A stretch of 8,915 nt of DNA from an uncultured bacterium. Its GTDB lineage: Bacteria > Cyanobacteriota > Vampirovibrionia > Gastranaerophilales > Gastranaerophilaceae. Shown in pieces: positions 1-5,680 of the stretch. The notes under the pieces were generated by a model. That model ran no database searches and was not told where the DNA came from. It saw only the letters and a program-made list of their open reading frames with translations. Both the position numbers and the translations under genes were made by a program. The DNA lies in the NCBI GenBank assembly GCA_945833895.1, contig CAMAGQ010000063.1:1-8915 (forward strand), given 5' to 3'. Numbering within the stretch: the stretch's first letter is position 1; the number at the start of each line of letters is the position of its first letter.

Positions 1-1
1 C

Positions 2-58
2 AATAGCATGGCGGCTCGTATTAAAATGCGCGCCGCCCTTCTTAAACTTTATATATAA
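2..58 (+). CDS. Possible C-terminal end of a gene cut by the window edge
   Basis: An open frame enters from the left edge and ends at TAA (56-58). The visible residues are NSMAARIKMRAALLKLYI. The sequence is too short to identify a family. In its favour, it would converge on the minus-strand gene ending at 80 with a 21-base gap, which fits the tight packing here. Against it, 18 open codons are easily met by chance. The DNA here is more GC-rich than its surroundings and holds an imperfect hairpin (arms 10-18 and 29-37, one mismatch, 10-base loop). That hairpin could instead be a structural or weak terminator element, although no T-tract follows on either strand. Confidence 0.25.
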   Translation, partial: NSMAARIKMRAALLKLYI

Positions 59-79
59 TCTAAAACCTCCAGTGTCTTT

Positions 80-1390
80 TTAGATTATACCCGTTGGCGG
101 GCAAAATTTTTGAGCCTCAACACGTTCTTTAATCGCTCCAATCGGTTCATAATACGGTGACACTGTCATTACTTTTGCCGCAACATCAGGGAAGTAGTAT
201 ATGAACTTTAACTCACTTGTTGTCAAAGGTTTTTGGGTATGAACGTTCGCATATCTTGCCAATTCCAAAATGTTACGGGCTTCGTGTTCGTCTTTAAACT
301 CGATTTCAAGGTTGTTATAAACGTTTCTGAACCCTTTAATTCCGCCATATTCACCGGTTGTAATCATTCTGCCTGTTTCGATTATTTCAGGTTCACCACG
401 TCCTAACTCTTCAAAATCGTACAATTCGTAATTTCTTCTGTCTTTCAACGCGCCGTCTGCGTGAATTCCTGATTCGTGAGCAAACGCATTATCGCCGACA
501 GCAGGCTGATTTATCGGAATATCAACCCCAAAAGCGTACGCAGTGTATTTCGCAAGTTTCCACGCTCTATCAAGTCTGATATTTTCGTCAATCTTATATT
601 TTCCTTTAAATCCTGCTGATTTCAAGCAGCCTAACAGGCATGAAACCAAATCCGCATTTCCTGCACGTTCGCCCATTCCGTTGATAGCAGTGTTAATATA
701 AGCATCAACACCTGCATCAATCGCTGCTTTTGCTCCCATTACTGAACACGCTGCTGCCATACCAAGGTCATTATGAAAGTGCAATTCTATTGGCATTTCT
801 GTCGCTTTTGCAATTTTATAAATTCTATCGTAAGTCGTTTGCGGGTCTTCGTAGCCCAAAGTGTCGCAATATCTGAACCTGTAAGCACCCGAGGCTTTCG
901 CTTCTTTTGCATATTTTATTAAGTAGTCAATATCACTGCGGGATGCGTCTTCGGCGTTAACACCGATAATTTTTGCACCTTTATCTTTTGCACATTCAAC
1001 CGCTTCTTTTGTCATTTTTATTATATCGTCAGGGGTTTTCTTACCGAGATATTTGCCGTTTATCATCTGTTCTGAAGTTGATTGCGACAGGTTCACATAT
1101 TGCAAATCAGGAACATTTTTAAACGAGTCCTCAACGTCAGATGCAATTCCGCGCATCCAGCCTGAAAGTTTTGTCGTGGTAATTACTCCGCGTTTTACAA
1201 GTTCCAAATTCCCGTTCAGGTAGTTCAATTCGTGTTTTGTTGTCGGAAACCCGAATTCTGATTGAGTGATACCCATATCGTTAAGCATCAGGTTAATAAT
1301 AGTTTTCTGTAACTTCGCAAGTCCTAATCTTGAAGTTTGCACGCCATCACGGTTTGTTACATCTACAAAATAAATTCTGTTATCGGTCAT
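80..1390 (-). CDS. Homocitrate synthase / Re-citrate synthase family acyltransferase (DRE-TIM metallolyase)
   Basis: The product is 436 residues, a cytoplasmic enzyme of the LeuA/NifV superfamily that condenses acetyl-CoA with a 2-oxoacid. What is seen: an N-terminal VDVTNRDGVQ motif (D10, R14, D15), giving the metal and catalytic residues of the TIM barrel; HFHND with metal-binding H204 and H206; NGMGERAGN at 237-245; and the HESGIH segment at 305-310. The LeuA C-terminal leucine-binding regulatory domain is absent, as expected for homocitrate-type enzymes. The motif reads RDGVQ where LeuA and NifV usually have RDGEQ. From memory, RDGVQ with the following TSRLGL and SEFGFP stretches marks a subgroup annotated as homocitrate synthase that includes Re-citrate synthases of strict anaerobes. 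Substrate therefore stays open: oxaloacetate (Re-citrate synthase) or 2-oxoglutarate (homocitrate). The start ATG at 1390 has a good ribosome site (GAAGGGG, 6-base spacer). It is divergent from the TPR gene. Confidence 0.85.
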   Translation of the reverse strand: MTDNRIYFVDVTNRDGVQTSRLGLAKLQKTIINLMLNDMGITQSEFGFPTTKHELNYLNGNLELVKRGVITTTKLSGWMRGIASDVEDSFKNVPDLQYVNLSQSTSEQMINGKYLGKKTPDDIIKMTKEAVECAKDKGAKIIGVNAEDASRSDIDYLIKYAKEAKASGAYRFRYCDTLGYEDPQTTYDRIYKIAKATEMPIELHFHNDLGMAAACSVMGAKAAIDAGVDAYINTAINGMGERAGNADLVSCLLGCLKSAGFKGKYKIDENIRLDRAWKLAKYTAYAFGVDIPINQPAVGDNAFAHESGIHADGALKDRRNYELYDFEELGRGEPEIIETGRMITTGEYGGIKGFRNVYNNLEIEFKDEHEARNILELARYANVHTQKPLTTSELKFIYYFPDVAAKVMTVSPYYEPIGAIKERVEAQKFCPPTGII

Positions 1391-1414
1391 ATTTTTCCCC
1401 TTCTAATAAACTCC

Positions 1415-1420
1415 ATTATA
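1415..1420 (-). promoter_or_regulatory. -10 box for the homocitrate/Re-citrate synthase-like gene
   Basis: On the minus strand these bases read TATAAT, a perfect sigma-70 type -10 box. Transcription would start near 1408, leaving a leader of about 18 bases that includes the GAAGGGG ribosome site at 1397-1403. No good -35 hexamer is found at 16-18 bases: the 17-base position gives AAGTTA. The divergent -10 box at 1453-1458 lies 32 bases away, so the two promoters would share their -35 region. Confidence 0.55.
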
Positions 1421-1452
1421 CACAAAATTATGTTAAATAACTTGCTTTTTTA

Positions 1453-1458
1453 TATAAT
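1453..1458 (+). promoter_or_regulatory. -10 box for the TPR protein gene
   Basis: A perfect TATAAT on the plus strand, 38 bases before the start codon. The -35 position (1430-1435 at 17 bases) reads ATGTTA, a weak match. The leader would be about 30 bases. The only ribosome-site candidate is AGGG at 1480-1483, 13 bases before ATG, which is distant and weak, so translation may be poor. Confidence 0.5.
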
Positions 1459-1496
1459 CTTAATTAAAATATATATTACAGGGTTGTTTTACAGAT

Positions 1497-3098
1497 ATGA
1501 ATAATAATACTAGAGTTTTAGAAAAAAAGATAAATAAGGAATTAAAAGGCGGAAACGTTAAATCTGCGATTACTTTATGCCAAATGGAAATCCAATCAGA
1601 TCCGACAAATGCGAATTTACATTTGCGTTTAGGGGATTTGTACATGGCTTGGCACTTGGATATTTACACTTCTTGCCAGTACATAGATGAGGCAATAAAG
1701 GAATACAATATTGCGTTAGAGTCTTGCTCGGAAACAATTGAGTACGAAATTTACTATAAAATCGGACTTGCACAATTTTACAAGGGCGATTTGGATAAGG
1801 CAATAAATTACTTTGACAAATCCGTTTCAAAAAATGATAAATTTGCAAAAGCATATTACATGCTTGCAGAAGTTTACACAAAGAAAGCAAGATTTTTAGA
1901 TGCGGAAGTTAATGCGAAAAAAGCGATTAAACATGCACCGTTTGCAAGTTCTTGTGCTCACTATTTGTTACACAACCTGTATAAAGTTTCATCATTCAGA
2001 ATTTTCAAAAACAAAATTAAATCATCCTATGAATACTTAATGGCAGCATTAACGCTTCCGTTTGACCCTGAAGCGATAAAAAAAGTTAAGGAATCACTTT
2101 CTTACATAAAATTCTTGCCGATTTTATTGAAGGGTTATCTTCAGGTGCAAACAAAAGGGCTGGACGATGCGATTGATATTTATATTGATGCGGTAGAAAA
2201 GGCTCCGGGATTTGTTCCTTTGTATTGCTTGCTCGGGGATATTTATTCTTCGCTCGGACAGTTTGAAAATGCCATAACCGAATACCGTATGGCAATTTGG
2301 CTTGATAACTTGAATATTCCTGCATATCGTCATTTGTGCAAGGCTTATGAAGATTTGGGCGATTATGAAAGTGCGATTGAAACTTATCAAAAACTTATCC
2401 AGATTATGCCAAACATGCCTGAATTTCACTCAAATCTGGCAAATATTTTATACGTCAAAGGCGATATCGACGGTGCGATTTCACACTTCCAAACCGCGGT
2501 AACTCTAAATCCAAGCAAAGAATGGACAAGTGTTGTGAACCAAACTTTGGGATATGTTTTCCAAGAATCGAAACAGGATTTGGACGCTGCGATTACTTCA
2601 TATCAAAGTGCGTACCTGTTGACACCTGAAGATATTGACATTTATATAAACCTTGGCAGTGCATTTTATGATAAAGAAGATTACGAAAACGCTCTTGCGA
2701 TATACCGTAACGCACTTGACCTTGACCCTAAAAACGCAAAAATTCACTGTAATTTAGGCTTTTTGTATTGGGGAAAAGGTGACACTGACGAGGCTATCAG
2801 GGAATACGAATTAGCGATTGAATTTGATAACAATTATGACATTGCGTACAACAACCTTGGTGTAATTTATCTTGACGACCTTGGCAGAGTAAGAGAAGCG
2901 ATGGAAATGTTCAAAAAATCAGTTGAATGTAATCCTAATTACGCACTTGCACACTTTAACCTTGCCAGAACAATTGCGATTACTGGCGACAAGATTGAGG
3001 CGGCGAAATTGTATCAAATTTCACAGGATATAAATAAAGTTACAAACGAAATCGACCCGCAGGATATTACGGATAAAATTAACGCTTTGTTTGATTAA
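1497..3098 (+). CDS. Tetratricopeptide repeat protein, about eleven TPRs
   Basis: The product is 533 residues, built almost wholly of TPR helix pairs, a scaffold for protein-protein contacts. No signal peptide or membrane segment is seen, so it is probably cytoplasmic. Repeats lie roughly at 40-73, 84-117, 118-149, 207-239, 240-273, 274-307, 308-341, 343-377, 380-413, 414-447, 448-482 and partly 483-513. They show the usual small/large residue pattern, for example LGDIYSSLGQFENAITEYRMA and NLGFLYWGKGDTDEAIREYEL-type units with the closing proline (LDPK, LNPS, CNPN). Two repeats carry an extra residue or two (348-364, 456-464). Residues 150-206 break the pattern with a basic, less regular stretch that splits the protein into a 3-repeat N-terminal and an 8-repeat C-terminal array. 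There is no catalytic domain. The partner cannot be told from sequence. It stands alone between divergent and convergent neighbours, so it is probably monocistronic. Confidence 0.9.
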   Translation: MNNNTRVLEKKINKELKGGNVKSAITLCQMEIQSDPTNANLHLRLGDLYMAWHLDIYTSCQYIDEAIKEYNIALESCSETIEYEIYYKIGLAQFYKGDLDKAINYFDKSVSKNDKFAKAYYMLAEVYTKKARFLDAEVNAKKAIKHAPFASSCAHYLLHNLYKVSSFRIFKNKIKSSYEYLMAALTLPFDPEAIKKVKESLSYIKFLPILLKGYLQVQTKGLDDAIDIYIDAVEKAPGFVPLYCLLGDIYSSLGQFENAITEYRMAIWLDNLNIPAYRHLCKAYEDLGDYESAIETYQKLIQIMPNMPEFHSNLANILYVKGDIDGAISHFQTAVTLNPSKEWTSVVNQTLGYVFQESKQDLDAAITSYQSAYLLTPEDIDIYINLGSAFYDKEDYENALAIYRNALDLDPKNAKIHCNLGFLYWGKGDTDEAIREYELAIEFDNNYDIAYNNLGVIYLDDLGRVREAMEMFKKSVECNPNYALAHFNLARTIAITGDKIEAAKLYQISQDINKVTNEIDPQDITDKINALFD

Positions 3099-3136
3099 GT
3101 TTGTGAAATTAGTAAACCTGCACTTATAATTATTAT

Positions 3137-3204
3137 TGTTGGACTTAGTAAAGTTCGGAATGACATGTGCGTTTGTGTCATGCTGAATTTATTTCAGCAT
3201 CGCA
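3137..3204. repeat. Diverged inverted repeat resembling a dispersed intergenic palindromic repeat
   Basis: Two 29-base arms (3137-3165 and 3176-3204) are inverted copies of each other, matching at 17 of 29 positions by hand alignment. They flank a 10-base spacer (TGTGCGTTTG), and the ends next to the spacer (ATGACA/TGTCAT) are exact. The right arm contains ATGCTGAA-TTTAT-TTCAGCAT. The phrase GTCATGCTGAAnnnnTTTCAGCATC is one I recall as a widespread intergenic repeat in several bacterial groups, facing outward from units that end in GGAATGACA. The arrangement here looks like two such unit ends back to back, the left one more decayed. It fills the gap between two convergent genes. Confidence 0.5.
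3180..3200. terminator. Perfect 8-bp hairpin between convergent genes
   Basis: ATGCTGAA and TTCAGCAT form a perfect 8-bp stem with a 5-base TTTAT loop, 82 bases past the TPR stop and 38 bases past the regulator's stop on the other strand. No run of T follows in either direction, so it is not a textbook intrinsic terminator. It could slow or process both convergent transcripts. It is also the right arm of the palindromic repeat, which may be its only reason for being there. Confidence 0.3.
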
Positions 3205-3237
3205 TAGTTGAACAAATTATGTGTGGACTTATCTTTT

Positions 3238-3504
3238 CTAATCGTTCTGAAACCAAGACTTTGGTAATTCTTTTACAACAAGCCGCATCATTTCATCAGG
3301 TTTTTTATAAAACGCTTCCGATAACTTAAAAAATGTAGACAATTGCGGGTCAAGTTTCCCCTGCTCAGCCAGTAAAATCGTTGTTTTGGAGAGATTAATA
3401 CCATAAGCCAACGTTCTGGCTGAAAGGTTCGAGTCCTTTTTTAACCTGCTAATAACCCGCCCTAAAGCTTCCGACAGTTCCTGTTTTTTTACCTTGTCTT
3501 GCAT
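3238..3504 (-). CDS. Small XRE-family helix-turn-helix regulator
   Basis: The product is 88 residues. A single Cro/C1-type HTH domain covers roughly residues 14-70: LGRVISRLKKDSNLSARTLA (helices 1-2), YGINLSKTTILLAEQGK (recognition helix region) and LSTFFKLSEAF (helix 4-5). There is a short charged N-terminus and no sensor domain or membrane anchor. Such stand-alone proteins usually bind DNA as dimers at palindromes. The ATG at 3504 has no clear ribosome site. A TATAAA lies on the minus strand at 3513-3518, so the mRNA could be leaderless or nearly so. The gene is divergent from the pilin-like gene. The -35 of that gene's promoter overlaps the regulator's first codons, and a palindrome lies in the gap, which suggests control of the pair. 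The regulated function is inferred only. Confidence 0.8.
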   Translation of the reverse strand: MQDKVKKQELSEALGRVISRLKKDSNLSARTLAYGINLSKTTILLAEQGKLDPQLSTFFKLSEAFYKKPDEMMRLVVKELPKSWFQND

Positions 3505-3527
3505 ATTTCTATTTTATATGTTACAAT
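3499..3527 (+). promoter_or_regulatory. Extended -10 promoter for the pilin-like gene
   Basis: The -35 is TTGCAT (3499-3504, 3 of 6 matches) and the -10 is TACAAT (3522-3527, 5 of 6 matches), with an exact 17-base spacer. TG at 3519-3520 forms the extended -10 element TGnTACAAT. The -35 overlaps the start codon of the divergent regulator. The predicted start, near 3534, is just before the palindrome at 3536-3553. Confidence 0.5.
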
Positions 3528-3535
3528 GGTTTAAG

Positions 3536-3553
3536 TGGACATAATTATGCCCA
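3536..3553. promoter_or_regulatory. 18-bp imperfect palindrome, candidate operator
   Basis: TGGACATAATTATGCCCA is symmetric about AATT with one mismatched pair (A against C at the fourth position). The inner CATAATTATG is a perfect 10-bp palindrome. It lies at the predicted transcription start of the pilin-like gene and upstream of the divergent XRE gene, where a bound repressor would block the first and could autoregulate the second. AT-rich palindromes are common by chance in such DNA, so position is the main argument. Confidence 0.4.
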
Positions 3554-3565
3554 TGTAGTTTAGGC

Positions 3566-3570
3566 GGAGG
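3566..3570 (+). promoter_or_regulatory. Ribosome binding site that fixes the pilin start
   Basis: GGAGG lies 5 bases before ATG at 3576. The upstream in-frame GTG at 3570 overlaps this ribosome site and cannot use it, so ATG 3576 is chosen over a start two codons longer. Confidence 0.75.
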
Positions 3571-3575
3571 TGCTT

Positions 3576-4271
3576 ATGCAAAAAGATAAACCTACTGATA
3601 AAATTTGTTATAAAAAAGCATTTACTTTGGCAGAAATACTAATCACTCTTGGCATTATCGGAATAGTTGCGGCAATGACATTACCGACATTATTGGCAAA
3701 AATAAATGAACGCCAAACGATAAGTAAACTCCGACAAAGTCAGTCAATCTTAACGCAAGCAATAAGATTAAGTGAAGAACAGTACGGCGGTGCAGTCGGT
3801 TGGACAAATTCGGAAATAAGCGGAAAAGGAGCAACAGATATAGCCGAAAAACTGAAAACATCACTTAAAATTTTGGAGGATTGCGGGGTTAAAGACACCC
3901 AAATGAAATGTTTTGCTGATGATTATAAATACAAAAACGGGAAAGCAACGAATATTCACCATTCCACCTCGGGCTATCATTATAAAATCAAGTTACTTAA
4001 CGGCTCAGGCATAATGTGGCGAGCAACTAGCGAAGGTGAAAAAAATCAAGACGTGAGTATCTACTTTTTTATAGATACCAACGGTCCAAAACCGCCAAAC
4101 ACGTTAGGAATGGATTTTTTCTTATTTGAATATAGGGGCGATAATTTGCTGCCACTTGGAGCACCTGATTCAATTTACCCTTACACAACAAATTGTGTAC
4201 CGAAAACCTCAGACGGTTGGGGATGTGCATATTATGTTTTGAAATTCGGAAACATGGACTATTTGCATTAA
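3576..4271 (+). CDS. Type IV pilin-like / pseudopilin protein with prepilin N-terminal signal
   Basis: The product is 231 residues. A basic leader of 15 residues (MQKDKPTDKICYKKA) is followed by FTLAE and a hydrophobic helix to about residue 40, the class of signal cut by prepilin peptidase. Cleavage would fall between A15 and F16, with E20 at mature +5. The -1 residue is Ala, not the usual Gly. After a polar alpha-helical stretch (41-70), the globular part has C103/C112 and C207/C217, likely disulfides, and a DTNGPKPPNTLGMDFF segment (168-182) near the end. The C-terminus GCAYYVLKFGNMDYLH strongly resembles a large paralogous pilin-like family that I recall in Gastranaerophilales genomes. 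The product is predicted to sit in the inner membrane until assembled into a pilus or pseudopilus. No pilus assembly genes are nearby, so it is an orphan pilin relying on machinery elsewhere. Its exact role (fibre subunit, minor pilin or secretion pseudopilin) is not decidable here. Confidence 0.85.
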   Translation: MQKDKPTDKICYKKAFTLAEILITLGIIGIVAAMTLPTLLAKINERQTISKLRQSQSILTQAIRLSEEQYGGAVGWTNSEISGKGATDIAEKLKTSLKILEDCGVKDTQMKCFADDYKYKNGKATNIHHSTSGYHYKIKLLNGSGIMWRATSEGEKNQDVSIYFFIDTNGPKPPNTLGMDFFLFEYRGDNLLPLGAPDSIYPYTTNCVPKTSDGWGCAYYVLKFGNMDYLH

Positions 4272-4306
4272 ATTTTTGAAATATTAGTTTAACTTACTGA
4301 TGAAAA

Positions 4307-5116
4307 TCAGCCTTCTACAACCGGAAGGTTGAAAACAAATTTCTCAACCGCTTTTACAAACCCGTCGTTTTCAACGGTATCTGTAATATAATCAGCACAA
4401 GCTTTCAATTCATCAGTACCGTTACCCATTGCAACACCGATTCCACCCGCTTGAACAAGGTCAATATCGTTATTCTGGTCGCCGATTGTCAAAACTTCTT
4501 CTTTCTTAATTCCCCAAAGTTTGCACAAATGCTCAACTCCGCAGGATTTTTTCGCATCAGGACTGCCGATTTCGCAGAAATACGGGGTAGATTTAACTAT
4601 GTACAGTTCAGGATATTTTTTTTGAAGTTCCTGAACCCAGGATGTAACCTTTTGTGCATCTTTCAAGTCAATCGCAAGAATTTTATTGACATTTTCTATC
4701 TCTAATTCGTCAAACGAACACACCGTATAATCAATAAATTTGTCGTGAGTGTAATATTTTATAATGTCGTTATCCTCTTCCACGTACAATTTATCATCAA
4801 TATACAAATTTATATGAATGTGGTTTTGTCTTGCCCATTTAATGATTTCTTTTGCATAATTTGACGGAAGGTTTCGTTGATAAAGAGTATTATTTTCCAT
4901 GTCTTTGACCAAGCCGCCCTGATATGAGATTACGGGAGTATCAAGTCCGAGTTCTTTTGCGACCTGAACCGCCGAGGAGTGCATTCTACCGGTCACAAGA
5001 ATAACCTTAACTCCGTTTTGTGTAAGTTTTTTTATACATTCTCTGACTTTTGGGCTAAACCCGTTCGCCAAACTATAAATAGTTCCGTCAATATCGGTTG
5101 CAATCATCTTTATCAT
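4307..5116 (-). CDS. Cof-type HAD-IIB family phosphatase
   Basis: The product is 269 residues, a cytoplasmic hydrolase of small phosphorylated metabolites. All four HAD motifs are seen: DIDGT (nucleophile D8, general acid D10), VTGR (T42), a lysine at 189 or 190 in SPDAKKS, and GDQNNDIDL (D213, D217 for magnesium). The insert between motifs II and III (about residues 80-185) is the Cof-type cap that sets substrate choice. Likely substrates are sugar phosphates or flavin or pyridoxal phosphates; the sequence does not say which. The start is ATG 5116, with AAGGAG 8 bases upstream. A TTG two codons earlier lies only 2 bases from that site and is rejected. The start overlaps the Nudix stop as ATGA, so translation is probably coupled. 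It is the last gene of the glmU operon. No clear terminator hairpin is seen in 4272-4306. Confidence 0.88.
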   Translation of the reverse strand: MIKMIATDIDGTIYSLANGFSPKVRECIKKLTQNGVKVILVTGRMHSSAVQVAKELGLDTPVISYQGGLVKDMENNTLYQRNLPSNYAKEIIKWARQNHIHINLYIDDKLYVEEDNDIIKYYTHDKFIDYTVCSFDELEIENVNKILAIDLKDAQKVTSWVQELQKKYPELYIVKSTPYFCEIGSPDAKKSCGVEHLCKLWGIKKEEVLTIGDQNNDIDLVQAGGIGVAMGNGTDELKACADYITDTVENDGFVKAVEKFVFNLPVVEG

Positions 5117-5652
5117 ACACAAAACTCCTTACAAAACGCTCGCATCAAAGCACAAATCGTTTTGGCATCATTTATTTCACCTGTTTTAATCATCTCAAAC
5201 ACGTCAGAAATCTTATATTCGTAACATTTTATTATTTCGCCCTCATCAGGATGTTCTCCGACAAATTCCAAGTCTTTGGCAAGGTACAAATACAATTTTT
5301 CCGTACAAATTCCGGGGGTTGTATTGATGTAACCCAGTGATTTCCAGTGTTTTGCTCTGTATCCTGTTTCTTCTTCAAGTTCTCTTTTGCAAGCCTCGTC
5401 GGGATTTTCGTTAACCTCAAGTTTACCCGCAGGAAGTTCGATATTGACAGATTTTAGCGGATAACGATACTGTTTAACAAGTAAAATCGTATCCTCGTCT
5501 TTCATTGCGGCAATTACGACCCCGCCGCTATGTAAAACAACTTCTCTAAAAGATTTATGCCCGTCGGCAACTTCAACGTTATCTTTTATGACAGTGATAA
5601 CTTTACCCTCATAAACCGTCTTTGAATCTATTGTTTTTTCTTCAAAATTCAT
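5113..5652 (-). CDS. Nudix hydrolase, ADP-ribose pyrophosphatase (NudF) type
   Basis: The product is 179 residues. It is expected to split ADP-ribose or a related nucleoside diphosphate sugar into AMP and a sugar phosphate, limiting toxic or wasteful intermediates. The Nudix box is exact at residues 76-98: G, five residues, E, seven residues, then RELEEETGY. It is preceded by ELPAG, and TTPGICTEKLYLYLA follows at 111-125, the pattern typical of ADP-ribose pyrophosphatases, which suggests the substrate. The start is ATG 5652, with AAGGA about 12 bases upstream. The frame stays open upstream to 5829, but that extension would overlap the hydG 3' end, is Lys/Asn-rich and lies outside the family. 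The gene starts 28 bases after hydG ends and overlaps the HAD gene by 4 bases. Confidence 0.9.
   Translation of the reverse strand: MNFEEKTIDSKTVYEGKVITVIKDNVEVADGHKSFREVVLHSGGVVIAAMKDEDTILLVKQYRYPLKSVNIELPAGKLEVNENPDEACKRELEEETGYRAKHWKSLGYINTTPGICTEKLYLYLAKDLEFVGEHPDEGEIIKCYEYKISDVFEMIKTGEINDAKTICALMRAFCKEFCV
5125..5130 (-). promoter_or_regulatory. Ribosome binding site inside the Nudix gene for the HAD gene
   Basis: AAGGAG on the minus strand sits in the last codons of the Nudix gene, 8 bases before ATG 5116. This supports ATG 5116 as the HAD start and translational coupling through the ATGA overlap. Confidence 0.75.
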
Positions 5653-5680
5653 AGTCTGTAATATCCTTTTTATCGTGTTT

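Noticed and set aside
61..79. GGAGGT on the minus strand after the synthase stop, as if for another gene
   Set aside because: No ATG, GTG or TTG follows at a workable distance.
3213..3550. Possible short terminal inverted repeats around the XRE gene (AATTATGT at 3215-3222 and, inverted, at 3539-3546, each followed by a similar ACTTA)
   Set aside because: Only about 12 matching bases with a 2-base offset in AT-rich DNA, no transposase, and one side is better explained as an operator-like palindrome.
3570..3575. GTG start for the pilin-like protein
   Set aside because: The GTG overlaps the GGAGG ribosome site itself; ATG 3576 is correctly spaced.
4272..4306. Terminator between the convergent pilin and HAD genes
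   Set aside because: No inverted repeat with a usable stem is visible in these 35 bases on either strand.
5117..5122. TTG start for the HAD protein two codons upstream
   Set aside because: It lies only 2 bases from the AAGGAG ribosome site; ATG 5116 has an 8-base spacer and the ATGA overlap.
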